Source: Gordonia gummivorans | GTDB lineage: Bacteria > Actinomycetota > Actinomycetes > Mycobacteriales > Mycobacteriaceae | Length of the DNA stretch: 64,000 bases | Assembly: GCF_022513585.1 (NCBI RefSeq) | Contig: NZ_JAKWBF010000001.1 | Span: 1 to 64,000, forward strand | Reading direction: 5' to 3' | In this document: piece by piece, positions 34,830 through 44,126 of the stretch | How the letters are laid out: each line of letters starts with the position of its first letter | Numbering within the stretch: the first letter of the stretch is position 1 | Position numbers and translations under genes: made by a program | The notes under the pieces: model-generated | Seen by the model: only the letters and a program-made list of their open reading frames with translations | Databases searched by the model: none | What the model was told of the DNA's origin: nothing

Positions 34830-35786
34830 TTGAGTCTCGTCGAGCACAACACGAACGGGGGCGAAGAACTTTCGCCCCTGCCTCGTGCCGGCGTGGAGTG
34901 GGACAGCTTTCCCACGCACCTCTTCATGACGGGCAACGCCCGATTCTGGGACCCGTCCGCGATCGACTTCTCGGCGGACGCCGTGGATTGGCGGGAGATC
35001 GACGACGGGCGACGACGAGCCGCGACCTACCTCATCGCACAGTTCTGCGCCGGCGAGGAGGCGGTCACCCGGCACATCCAGCCCTTCCTTCGGTCAGCCG
35101 TCGCGGGCCGTCGACTCGGCGACGAGATGTACCTGTCGCAGGTTGCCTTCGAGAAGTCCAAGCATGCCGAGGTGTTCGCGTTGTGGTCCGACGCCGTCGG
35201 ACTGTCCGACGACCTCACGCCCTACGTGGAGGCCAACCCGTTCTATCGGCAGATCTTCGGTGACGAGCTCCCGACCGCGCTCGCCGCACTGGACGACGAC
35301 CCGTCCCCTGTGAACGAGATCCGCGCGTTGGTCACCTATCACCAGGTTGTCGTCGGGTCGCTCGCCCTGACCGGCCACCACATGGTGCAGCGGATCTGCT
35401 CGACACACGGCATCCTGCCCGGGTTGCGGCGGGTGATCCGCTTCGTCAACGCTGACGAACGCCGGCATGTGGCGTGGAGTTCGTACACGTGTCGTCGACT
35501 GATCGCCGACGACGACGCCCTCTGGGATGTCGCCCTCACGCGCCTGGGCGAGCTGACGCCGCTGGCGCTCGGCATGATCAACTGGGTCGACGAGCAGTTC
35601 GAGACACCACCCTTCGGCCTAGACAACGCCCAGTTCATCGCCCACGCCGCCGACCGAGCGAGCCGTCGACTCGACGCGATCGCCGCCGCGCGCGGGCGCC
35701 CGGTCGCCGAGATCGACGTCGACTATTCCCCCGAGGCGCTCGAGGACACGTTCGGCAACGAGGACGACGCCGCACTGGGTGCCTGA
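34830..35786 (+). CDS. R2lox-like protein with altered metal-ligand residues
   Basis: A 318-aa member of the ribonucleotide reductase R2-like ligand-binding oxidase group (M. tuberculosis Rv0233). With a constant offset of 8, all literature positions of the Mn/Fe site map: E68 is E76, H104 is H112, E202 is E210, H205 is H213, and the V71-Y162 ether cross-link pair is V79-Y170. But E101 is K109 (FEKSKH) and E167 is V175 (YHQVVVG). Two of six ligands are thus lost, so a normal dinuclear centre is unlikely. No in-frame ATG fits; TTG 34830 is used and GTG 34893 is the alternative. It is a lone gene with palindromes at both ends. Confidence 0.85.
   Translation: MSLVEHNTNGGEELSPLPRAGVEWDSFPTHLFMTGNARFWDPSAIDFSADAVDWREIDDGRRRAATYLIAQFCAGEEAVTRHIQPFLRSAVAGRRLGDEMYLSQVAFEKSKHAEVFALWSDAVGLSDDLTPYVEANPFYRQIFGDELPTALAALDDDPSPVNEIRALVTYHQVVVGSLALTGHHMVQRICSTHGILPGLRRVIRFVNADERRHVAWSSYTCRRLIADDDALWDVALTRLGELTPLALGMINWVDEQFETPPFGLDNAQFIAHAADRASRRLDAIAAARGRPVAEIDVDYSPEALEDTFGNEDDAALGA
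34858..34877. repeat. Inverted repeat in the 5' end of the R2lox-like gene
   Basis: Perfect 8-bp arms GGGGCGAA and TTCGCCCC flank GAAC. It lies between the TTG start and the alternative GTG start, so it could affect translation initiation. It resembles the two palindromes after the gene in having G-rich outer arms and a GAA/TTC core. Confidence 0.6.
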
Positions 35787-36158
35787 CTGACTCGACGAGT
35801 TCAGCAACCAGGCTTCTGAACTGGGGAAACACGACGGCGTCGTGCCCGCAAAATCTAGGGAAGAACTTCTTCCCCGGGGTTCGTAGTCGTCCGCGAGAAT
35901 TTTCTGGGGGAAGACACCAAGGGTCGGGGAAGAAGTTTCTTCCCCTACTTTTGTGGGCGCGTGTTCGTGGCGTCGCGTTCGGCGGAACGCGATGACCGAC
36001 AGCCGGTGACTGAGATCGGGCCGTCAGTGTCCGCTTCCGGGAGATGCCCGGATGACCAACGTCAGGGGCCCGATCCTGGCCGCCGGTCCTGCCCTCTTCC
36101 CGCCTCCACGATCGCCGACGACGTCAACGGATAGTCACTCACCCGCGTGACAGCGGAA
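35787..36158. other. Non-coding gap with two GAAGAA-type palindromes
   Basis: A 372-bp stretch without a convincing gene. It holds GGGAAGAA-C-TTCTTCCC at 35858-35874 and GGGGAAGAA-GT-TTCTTCCCC at 35926-35945, plus a GGGGGAAGA half-site at 35906. A small hairpin CACGAC-GGC-GTCGTG at 35830-35844 may end the R2lox-like transcript. The right end carries the promoter region of the HsaD-like hydrolase. The paired palindromes look like repressor operators or an unusual terminator. Confidence 0.55.
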
Positions 36159-36172
36159 TAGAACACGTTCTA
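36159..36172. promoter_or_regulatory. KstR operator
   Basis: TAGAACACGTTCTA matches the KstR consensus TnnAACnnGTTnnA at every fixed base and is a palindrome around AC. It ends 10 bases before the GTG of the hydrolase, where bound repressor would block transcription. KstR controls cholesterol and steroid catabolism in mycobacteria and rhodococci. Confidence 0.85.
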
Positions 36173-36182
36173 GTCTTGGTTC

Positions 36183-37040
36183 GTGGATGTCACCTATGAC
36201 GCAACCGAACGGGAACTGACCACCGAGCAGGGCACGCTGCGCTATCACGAGGCCGGCGCGCCCGATGCTCCGCCGCTGATCCTGCTGCACGGTTCGGGCC
36301 CCGGCGTCACGGGCTGGCGCAACTATCGCGGCAATCTGGGGTTCTTCGCGCAGACGCATCGATGCTTCGTGCTCGAGTTTCCCGGCTTCGGGGTGAGCGA
36401 TCCGTGGGAGGGCATGCCGGTCCTGACCGCGGGCAAGTCGGTGATCGCGTTCATGAACGCCCTCGGCATCGATTCCGCGCCGATGATCGGCAACTCGATG
36501 GGCGGCGTCGTGGGTGTGAACCTCGCGATGAAGAAGCCCGACCGGGTGGCGAAGCTGGTGACCATCGGGGGCGTGGGACCCAACGTGTACAGCCCCAGCC
36601 CCAGCGAGGGCTTGCGGTTACTGCAAGAGTTCGCCGACGACCCCGACAAGGACAAGCTGATCCGCTGGCTCACCGCCATGGTCTACGACCGCGCGCTCGT
36701 CACCGAGGAGCTGATCGAGGAGCGCTGGGAAGCCGCGATGAACGCCGACGCCCTCGCCACCGGCCGGGCGATGTACGGCTCGGCCGCCTTCGAGATGCAG
36801 CAGAAGTTCCTCGCCGACGCCGACATCCCGCCCTACTGGTCGATGATGCACAAGATCAAGTGCCCCACCCTGCTCACCTGGGGCCGCGACGACCGCGTCA
36901 GCCCACCCGACATGGCGATGGTCCCGATGCGCCTCATCCCCGACGCGGAACTCCACGTCTTCCCCAAGTGCGGACACTGGGTGATGATCGAGGCCAAGGA
37001 GGCATTCGAGGCGACCGTCGCCGCGTTCCTCGCGCGCTGA
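36183..37040 (+). CDS. HsaD/BphD-like meta-cleavage product hydrolase
   Basis: A 285-aa alpha/beta hydrolase. The nucleophile S105 lies in GNSMGG, the acid in RDDRVSP (about 240) and the His in GHWVMIE (about 265). HGSGPGVTGW gives the oxyanion loop. Sequence blocks MVYDRALVTEELIEERW and the C-terminus are close to HsaD, which cleaves the C-C bond of a meta-cleavage product in steroid breakdown. It starts at GTG 36183, directly behind a KstR operator, so it is probably steroid-inducible. None of the kst/hsa genes is nearby; it may be a HsaD paralogue. Confidence 0.87.
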   Translation: MDVTYDATERELTTEQGTLRYHEAGAPDAPPLILLHGSGPGVTGWRNYRGNLGFFAQTHRCFVLEFPGFGVSDPWEGMPVLTAGKSVIAFMNALGIDSAPMIGNSMGGVVGVNLAMKKPDRVAKLVTIGGVGPNVYSPSPSEGLRLLQEFADDPDKDKLIRWLTAMVYDRALVTEELIEERWEAAMNADALATGRAMYGSAAFEMQQKFLADADIPPYWSMMHKIKCPTLLTWGRDDRVSPPDMAMVPMRLIPDAELHVFPKCGHWVMIEAKEAFEATVAAFLAR

Positions 37041-37117
37041 GCTCCGGGCTGACCCCGCTCCCCCTCCCGCTCCGCAGCCCCCACCCGCCGGTCGAGCCGC
37101 CATCGAGTCCGACCCCT

Positions 37118-37178
37118 TGCTGGTTGAGCAGCGACGAGCGAGCGCAGCGAGTCCGACGCGTGTCGAAACCCCGGTGAG
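37118..37178. repeat. Intergenic repeat, related partial copy C
   Basis: Contains CTGGTTGAGCAGCGACGAGC followed by GAGCGCAGCGAG and GTGTCGAAACC. It has the same plan as the left half of the elements at 31 and 51 kb (CTGxxTGAG, GAGCGC and TCGAxxCC blocks). It too lies between convergent genes: the hydrolase ends at 37040 and the SPFH gene at 37230. Confidence 0.6.
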
Positions 37179-37229
37179 CCGAGTGTGTCGGCAACAACCG
37201 CACCGACACACCCGGCACCAGGCCCGCGA

Positions 37230-37913
37230 TCAGTCGTCGGCGCGCGCCTCGGAGTCCGCCCCGCCCACCGCGAGCACCACTCGCGATCCGTACGGAGCTG
37301 CCTGCACGAGCCGGAGCTGCGCCAGCGCCGGGTGCGCGTCGAGCAGCTTGCCTGCGTTTGCCAGCGCTCGCAGCGACGCGGTCTCCGCGCGTGCTTCCTC
37401 CAGCTTCGCGAGGCCGCGTGAACGTGCCGTGATCACCTCGAGCGCCGCCGACCGCACCTCGTGCGGCACGATGACGTCCTTGATCACCACGTCGGCGACC
37501 TCGACGCCCACCCCGGCGCCGGCCGCACGCGCTGCCACGAGCACAGGCGCGGTGTCGACCGCATCACCGCGGCGGATCACGTCGTCGGACGCCAAGGCGG
37601 CGCACACCTGACGCAATGCGATCTGCGCGGCGAGGTAGATCGTCGCGATCGGGTCGACGGCCCGCTCGGTGAAAGCGACCGCGTCGACCACGGTGAGGCG
37701 CAGCGCCATGGTGACCCGCACCGACATCACGTCGGACGTCAGGATCTCCTGCGGCGCAACCGGAATCAGCCGCTCACGCAGGTCGACGGTGACGTAGGTG
37801 GCATCGCCACGCCGCGAGTGCGAGCCGGGCTGCAGCGTCCGGGTGAGCTTTCCTTCCCGGTATTCCAGGGTGACGTACCCGGGAACTACGGTGATTCGAC
37901 TGAAGAGTGACAT
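37230..37913 (-). CDS. SPFH/band-7 domain protein (slipin-like)
   Basis: A 227-aa protein made almost entirely of an SPFH domain (about 15-180), with a short helical C-terminus rich in Ala and Glu. Typical blocks are RERLIPVAPQEILTSD and ADVVIKDVIVPHEV. It lacks the N-terminal TM helix of stomatins, so membrane contact would be by the domain itself or a partner. The start ATG 37913 has GGAGG eight bases upstream. SPFH proteins scaffold membrane microdomains; its partner is not in this neighbourhood. Confidence 0.83.
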   Translation of the reverse strand: MSLFSRITVVPGYVTLEYREGKLTRTLQPGSHSRRGDATYVTVDLRERLIPVAPQEILTSDVMSVRVTMALRLTVVDAVAFTERAVDPIATIYLAAQIALRQVCAALASDDVIRRGDAVDTAPVLVAARAAGAGVGVEVADVVIKDVIVPHEVRSAALEVITARSRGLAKLEEARAETASLRALANAGKLLDAHPALAQLRLVQAAPYGSRVVLAVGGADSEARADD

Positions 37914-38317
37914 GACGTGCCTCCTTTCCATTGCGTCGCATGACATGTCGTCGTGTTCTGAAGTTGTTGTGCTCCCGCCATGGCCAGGCCGGCAGTATTT
38001 CCCGTCGCTTCGCTCGCCCCGGACACCACCCGCGGGCGAGACAGTCGGTGGGGTCACCCGTCATCGTGCTCGACGAGCGCCGCAGGACCGAACGTTCCCG
38101 TTCACCCCGGGGGTGGTGCCACAGAGGGGACTCGAACCCCAGGGATGCCAGATCCGTTACCAGTGGAAGAGGACGTAAGTCGTACGCGCAGAACATGATC
38201 GGAGTACCCTCCGTTCGGCTGCTCTCACGCCCGACGAGAGACTCTGCCACGTCGGCGACCTGGCCGCAACGGATTATTCGCCTGATCTAGAAGCAGTTGG
38301 CTGGCCAACAGCACAAA
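37914..38317. other. Gene-free stretch with a tRNA-like fragment
   Basis: No supported protein gene in about 400 bases. The left part is the promoter region of the SPFH gene. A tRNA 3'-half-like sequence lies at 38114-38160. The rest, 38161-38317, shows nothing I can identify. Confidence 0.5.
38114..38160 (-). pseudogene. tRNA 3'-half-like remnant
   Basis: Read on the minus strand it has a T-arm GGGG-TTCGAGT-CCCC, then a CTGTGGC acceptor strand, discriminator A and an encoded CCA. Upstream I find no matching GCCACAG acceptor 5' strand, no D-arm and no good 7-nt anticodon loop within 80 bases. It looks like a remnant of a tRNA or an attachment-site half, not a working tRNA. Confidence 0.35.
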
Positions 38318-38346
38318 GCCCCGACCGGAACGAATCCGGCCGGGGC
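38318..38346 (-). terminator. Terminator of the fadA-fadB operon
   Basis: An 11-bp GC-rich stem with one G-U pair on the minus strand and a 7-nt loop, about 40 bases after the fadB stop, followed by TTT. The G-U (not A-C) pairing supports action on the minus-strand transcript. Confidence 0.8.
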
Positions 38347-38385
38347 CCTGCGGGTTTCAGATCAGCAGATCAGAACTTCTCGCCC

Positions 38386-40560
38386 CTAGAACTTCTCTCC
38401 ACGGGCAGCCTTCTCGACCAGCGAGGCCGGCGGCTCGAAGTGCGAACCGTACTTGGACGCGAGGTCCTTGGCACGGTCGACGAAGCCCTGCAGGCCACCC
38501 TCGTACTGGTTGATGTACTGGATGACACCACCGGTCCATGCCGGGAAGCCGATGCCGAAGATCGAGCCGATGTTGGCGTCCTCGACGGAGGTGAGCACAC
38601 CCTCGTCGAAGCACTTCACGGTCTCGAGCGCCTCGGCGAAGAGCATGCGCTCCTTCATGTCCTCGAGCGGGATCTTGGTGCTGCCCGACTTGAACTGCTC
38701 GCGCAGACCCGGCCACAGCTGGGTGCGCTTGCCCTCGGCGTCGTAGTCGTAGAAGCCCTTGCCGTCCTTGCGGGCGGTGCGGCCATTGTCGACCATCCAG
38801 TCGACCACGGCGAACGACGGGTGCGTCGGGAAGTCGATGCCGGCTTCCTTGGCAGCCGCCTCGGACTCCTTGCGGATCTTCTGCGGCAGGGTCAGGGTCA
38901 GCTCGTCCATCAGCTGCAGCGGCGCGGCCGGGTAGCCCGCCTGGGTGCCCGCGTGCTCGATGAACGCCGGCTCGACGCCCTCGCCGACGGCCGCGATGGC
39001 CTCGTTGACGAAGGTGCCGATCACGCGGCTGGTGAAGAACCCGCGACTGTCGTTGACGACGATCGGGGTCTTGCGGATCTGCAGCGTGTAGTCGATGACC
39101 TTGGCCAGCACCTCATCCGAGGTCTTCTCACCGCGGATGATCTCCACCAGCGGCATCTTGTCGACGGGCGAGAAGAAGTGGATACCGATGAAGTCTTCCT
39201 GACGCTTCACACCCTGCGCGAGGATGGTGATCGGCAGCGTCGAGGTGTTCGAACCCAGGATCGCGTTCGGCTCGACGATGTCCTCGATCTCCTGGAAGAC
39301 CTTGTGCTTCACCTCAACCGACTCGAAGGCGGCCTCGATGACGAGGTCGACACCCTTGAAATCCTCGGGATCGATGGTCGGGGTGATGCGGGCCAGCAGC
39401 GCGTCGGAGCGCTCTTGCGTGGTCTTGCCGCGCGAGAGAGCCTTGGCCTCGAGCTTCTCCGAGTAGCCCTTGCCCCGCTTGGCGGCGTCGAGGTCGATGT
39501 CCTTCAGGACGACCTCGATGCCCGCCTTGGCGGAGACGTAAGCGATTGCGGCGCCCATCATTCCGGCACCGATGACGCCGACCTTCTTGGCGGTGTACTT
39601 CTCGATGCCCTCGGGGCGCGAGCCACCGTTGTTGATGTGCTGCAGGTCGAAGAAGAACGCCTTGATCATGTTCTGGGCGACCTGACCGGTGACCAGCGAG
39701 ACGAAGTAGCGGGTCTCGATGATGTCGGCGGTGTCGACGTCGACGTAGGCACCCTCGACGGCCGCGGCCAGGATGGCGCGCGGGGCCGGCATGTTGGCGC
39801 CCTTGATCTGCTTGCGCAGCAACGACGGCAGCGCGGGCAGGTTCGCGGCGAAGGCCGGGTTGGTGACCGAGCCGCCGGGCATCTTGTAGCCCTTCTTGTC
39901 CCACGGCTGCGCTGCCTCGGGGTTCGCGGCGATCCAGGCCTTGGCGGCGGGGATCAGTTCCTCGATGGAACCGACGACCTCGTCGATGATGCCGGTTTCC
40001 TTGGCCTTGGTCGGGTTGAACCGGTTGCCCTGCAGCAGGACTCCCATCAGAGCGTTCTGGATGCCCAGGAGGCGCACGGTACGAACCACGCCACCGCCGC
40101 CGGGGAGCAGGCCGAGGGTGACCTCGGGCAGACCGATCTGCACGCCCTTCACGTCGGCCGCGATGCGGTAGTGCGTGTGCAGCGCGATCTCCAGGCCACC
40201 GCCGAGTGCGGCGCCATTGATGGCGGCGACGACGGGCTTGCCCAGGGTCTCCAGACGACGCAGCACCTTCTTCATGCCGTTGGTGCGCTCCGTGATCGCG
40301 GTCGCGATCTCTTCCTTGCTCGCGTCGCCGCGGCCGCTGGTCATGTCCTTCAGGTCGCCACCGGCGAAGAAGGTCTTCTTGGCCGAGGTGATGACGACAC
40401 CGGTGATGTCGTCCTTCTCCGCCTCGAGACGCTCGACGATGACCGGCAGCGAGGTCATGAACAGTTCGTTCATGGTGTTGGCGCCCTGGTTGGGGTCGTC
40501 CATGGTCAGGATGACGACGCCGTCGGCGTCCTTCTCCCAGTTGAAAAGGTTGTCACTCAT
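38386..40560 (-). CDS. fadB: Trifunctional enzyme alpha subunit: enoyl-CoA hydratase/3-hydroxyacyl-CoA dehydrogenase
   Basis: A 724-aa beta-oxidation enzyme. The hydratase domain (1-190) has INGAALGGGLEIAL and the catalytic-Glu region GLLPGGGGVVRT. The dehydrogenase NAD fold starts at VGVIGAGMMGAAIA near 330, with SNTSTLPI and the catalytic His in GIHFFSPVDKMPLVEI. It forms the trifunctional complex with the thiolase gene upstream; M. tuberculosis FadB (Rv0860, 720 aa) with FadA (Rv0859) is the same pair. It performs hydration and NAD-dependent oxidation of enoyl-CoA. The start is ATG 40560, 38 bases after fadA. Confidence 0.96.
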   Translation of the reverse strand: MSDNLFNWEKDADGVVILTMDDPNQGANTMNELFMTSLPVIVERLEAEKDDITGVVITSAKKTFFAGGDLKDMTSGRGDASKEEIATAITERTNGMKKVLRRLETLGKPVVAAINGAALGGGLEIALHTHYRIAADVKGVQIGLPEVTLGLLPGGGGVVRTVRLLGIQNALMGVLLQGNRFNPTKAKETGIIDEVVGSIEELIPAAKAWIAANPEAAQPWDKKGYKMPGGSVTNPAFAANLPALPSLLRKQIKGANMPAPRAILAAAVEGAYVDVDTADIIETRYFVSLVTGQVAQNMIKAFFFDLQHINNGGSRPEGIEKYTAKKVGVIGAGMMGAAIAYVSAKAGIEVVLKDIDLDAAKRGKGYSEKLEAKALSRGKTTQERSDALLARITPTIDPEDFKGVDLVIEAAFESVEVKHKVFQEIEDIVEPNAILGSNTSTLPITILAQGVKRQEDFIGIHFFSPVDKMPLVEIIRGEKTSDEVLAKVIDYTLQIRKTPIVVNDSRGFFTSRVIGTFVNEAIAAVGEGVEPAFIEHAGTQAGYPAAPLQLMDELTLTLPQKIRKESEAAAKEAGIDFPTHPSFAVVDWMVDNGRTARKDGKGFYDYDAEGKRTQLWPGLREQFKSGSTKIPLEDMKERMLFAEALETVKCFDEGVLTSVEDANIGSIFGIGFPAWTGGVIQYINQYEGGLQGFVDRAKDLASKYGSHFEPPASLVEKAARGEKF

Positions 40561-40598
40561 GTGTTTTCAAAGTTCCTTTGGTAGAGGGGACGCCGGCG

Positions 40599-41810
<1,212 letters not shown>

Positions 41811-41940
41811 GATTGAGTGTTCCTTTCGCATGAACCATTTGTGGTTACTCTACGAGGCTAACGCGGAATAACTAATTTGGCTATACCTGGTGATCAGACA
41901 CCGTCGTCGGATCTCAAATGTGCGCTATGGTCGGTTCACC

Positions 41941-43119
41941 ATGCCAGACCGTAAGCCCACCGCCCGCACGCGCGGCACCGACCGCAAACGACAGCTCGTC
42001 AGCCACGCCGCCGAGCTGTTCCTGCGGCGCGGGTATGCGCAGGTCTCCCTTGCCGACATCGCACGGAGTGCCGGTGTCACCGCCCCGTCGCTGTACCGGC
42101 ACTTCGACGACAAGCAGGCGCTGCTGGCCGCCGCGGTGATGGCGGGCGTCGACGATCTGGAGGCCTGCACCGACCGTGCGTTCGCCGGTGCAGTACAGCC
42201 GACCGTGGACGAACTCGTCGACGCCGCGTGCACGCTCGCGGTGGCGCATCCGGGCTCGGCCGCGCTGTGGCGCTGGACCAGCAACTACCTGACCGAGGAG
42301 CAGAACATCCAGGTCGCCCAGCGCACCCGGGGAATCCTCGGCCGATGGGCGGCGACGTTGGCCCAGAGCCGACCGGAACTCACCGAACGCGAGACGGTTC
42401 AGCTGGCCTGGGCGGTACTCAGCGTGTGCGGCAGCCTGTCGGTGCATCACACCCGCATGTCCGACGTCCGGGCGCGCGTGGAACTCGGCACCCTGGTGCG
42501 GCGGCTGATCGTGCTCACGCCCGGTGCAGCGCCACCACTCACCCCGCCGTCGCCGGTCACCAACGTCACCGCGAATCGACGCGACGAGATCCTCGACGCC
42601 GCTGCCGCGCTCTTCGCCGACCGCGGCTACACCGACGTGGGGGTCGACGAGATCGGTGCGGCGGTCGGAATCACGGGTCCCAGTGTGTACAAACACTTCT
42701 CGTCGAAGCTGGCGATCTTGGTCGGCATCGGGGAGCGCAGCGCCATGCGCCTCGAAGCCGGGGTGATCGCCGCCTTCTCGGCCACCTCCGACCCGGCGAA
42801 ACTACTCGGTCTGCTCGTCGACTCCTACGTCACGGTCATCACCAGCACCCCCGACCTGTCGGTGGCGTTCAACAGTTCCGGAGTCCTGGCGGGCCAGCCA
42901 CCGGCGGCCGCATTGCTGGACGTACAGCGCCGCTACGTGGCACGGTGGATCGACCTGCTGGTTGCAGTCGACCCCGACCTCAAGCGGGACGCGGCAGCCG
43001 TCGCGGTCCACGCCGCGTTGAGCATCGTCAACGACGCGGTACGGATGCGGCGCGGAACGGCGCGGCCGGAGTTCGGGGCGCGGATGGCGTACTTCATGAA
43101 GGGCGTGCTTGATGTCTGA
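41941..43119 (+). CDS. Tandem TetR regulator (two TetR units in one chain)
   Basis: A 392-aa protein with two complete TetR-type HTH domains. The first is at about 14-60 (SLADIARSAGVTAPSLYRHF) and the second at about 211-258 (GVDEIGAAVGITGPSVYKHF). Each is followed by a helical ligand-type region, so one chain mimics a TetR dimer. It starts at ATG 41941, divergent from fadA with 130 bases between them, and is the obvious candidate to control fadA-fadB. The gap carries AACCA-N4-TGGTT at 41833-41846. Its end overlaps the adenylyl cyclase gene by 8 bases. The ligand may be an acyl-CoA; this is inference. Confidence 0.88.
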   Translation: MPDRKPTARTRGTDRKRQLVSHAAELFLRRGYAQVSLADIARSAGVTAPSLYRHFDDKQALLAAAVMAGVDDLEACTDRAFAGAVQPTVDELVDAACTLAVAHPGSAALWRWTSNYLTEEQNIQVAQRTRGILGRWAATLAQSRPELTERETVQLAWAVLSVCGSLSVHHTRMSDVRARVELGTLVRRLIVLTPGAAPPLTPPSPVTNVTANRRDEILDAAAALFADRGYTDVGVDEIGAAVGITGPSVYKHFSSKLAILVGIGERSAMRLEAGVIAAFSATSDPAKLLGLLVDSYVTVITSTPDLSVAFNSSGVLAGQPPAAALLDVQRRYVARWIDLLVAVDPDLKRDAAAVAVHAALSIVNDAVRMRRGTARPEFGARMAYFMKGVLDV

Positions 43120-44086
43120 ACCCACCGAGGGTCAGTCGGAAGACACCGCGGAGTACACCCGCGACGAACTCATCGCGAATCTGGGAATCCCCAGCGAGCA
43201 TGCCGAGAAGATATGGAATGCCTTCGGTTTTCCACGCAGGCGCATCGACACGAAGATCTTCTCCCGCAAGGACCTCGAGGCGCTGCGAATCTTCAGCGGC
43301 AGCGAAGACGTCATGGAGATGGCCGCCCAGGTGTCCACCGCCCGGAGCATCGGTCAGTCCATGGCGCGCCTCGCGGAATGGCAGGCCGATCAGCTCGTCG
43401 AGCTCGACGCGGACCCAGACGTCCCGTGGTCGGTGCCACAGATGGCCGACGCCCTCGAGAAGATCCAGCAGTTCGTGTGGCGCCGCCATCTGATGCTTGC
43501 CCTCGAACGCCGCACCGCGAGCGAGGCGAGTGAAAGCCTGCACTCTGTCGTGGGATTCGCCGACATCGTCGGCTACACCAGTCTGTCCCGGCGCATCGGT
43601 CTGGCCGAACTGCAGTCGCTTCTCGACGCCTTCGAAGAGCGCACCTACGAGATCATCACCGAACTCGACGGATCGGTGGTCAAGACGCTCGGCGATGCGG
43701 TCATGTTCACCTTCCACGAGCCGGCCGCCGCAGCGATGGCCGCCGTCGGGATACACCGTCTCAGCGAGTCGCAGCCCATCCCCGAACTGCGAGCCGGACT
43801 CGCGCGGGGTGAGGTGCTGACCCGGCTCGGCGACGTGTTCGGTGAGCCGGTGAACATCGCGGCCCGCCTGTGCGGATCCGCGCGGCCGGGAACAACATTG
43901 GTCGACGAGTCGGTGTCGAACGCTCTCCGGTCGGACAACCGCTTCTACCTCAAGCAGATCCCGACGCTGAGCGTCCGGGGTTACAAGCGTCTGCGCGCCT
44001 TCGCACTCGAAGTCGACCGTCGCGCAGACGAAGACGAGCTCGAAATCCCCGAACTGCCGGCCACGTCGGACGACTCGGAGCGCTGA
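43112..44086 (+). CDS. Class III adenylate cyclase
   Basis: A 324-aa soluble cyclase that makes cAMP from ATP. The N-terminal region (about 15-130) looks like the helical regulatory domain of mycobacterial cyclases, including a segment TRDELIANLGIP. The catalytic domain is about 145-305. The metal Asp residues are in GFADIVGYT and LGDAVMF, Lys of VVKTLGD fits adenine recognition, and Asn/Arg of EPVNIAARL complete the site. ATG 43112 overlaps the TetR stop, so regulator and cyclase are co-translated. It links cAMP signalling to the fatty-acid oxidation locus. Confidence 0.88.
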   Translation: MSEPTEGQSEDTAEYTRDELIANLGIPSEHAEKIWNAFGFPRRRIDTKIFSRKDLEALRIFSGSEDVMEMAAQVSTARSIGQSMARLAEWQADQLVELDADPDVPWSVPQMADALEKIQQFVWRRHLMLALERRTASEASESLHSVVGFADIVGYTSLSRRIGLAELQSLLDAFEERTYEIITELDGSVVKTLGDAVMFTFHEPAAAAMAAVGIHRLSESQPIPELRAGLARGEVLTRLGDVFGEPVNIAARLCGSARPGTTLVDESVSNALRSDNRFYLKQIPTLSVRGYKRLRAFALEVDRRADEDELEIPELPATSDDSER

Positions 44087-44126
44087 TCGTCCGATCGAGT
44101 GAATCCCGATGTCCGATTGACTCGAT

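Noticed and set aside
36159-36172. A KstR2 site
   Set aside because: KstR2 boxes have the AAGCAAG-type arms; this palindrome has the AACnnGTT core of KstR.
38114-38190. A functional tRNA gene
   Set aside because: Only the T-arm and acceptor 3' strand are present; no pairing 5' half or anticodon loop could be found.
38440-40584. A 714-codon open frame on the plus strand opposite fadB
   Set aside because: It mirrors the high-GC coding strand of fadB, has no recognisable domain and no gene-like start; a shadow frame.
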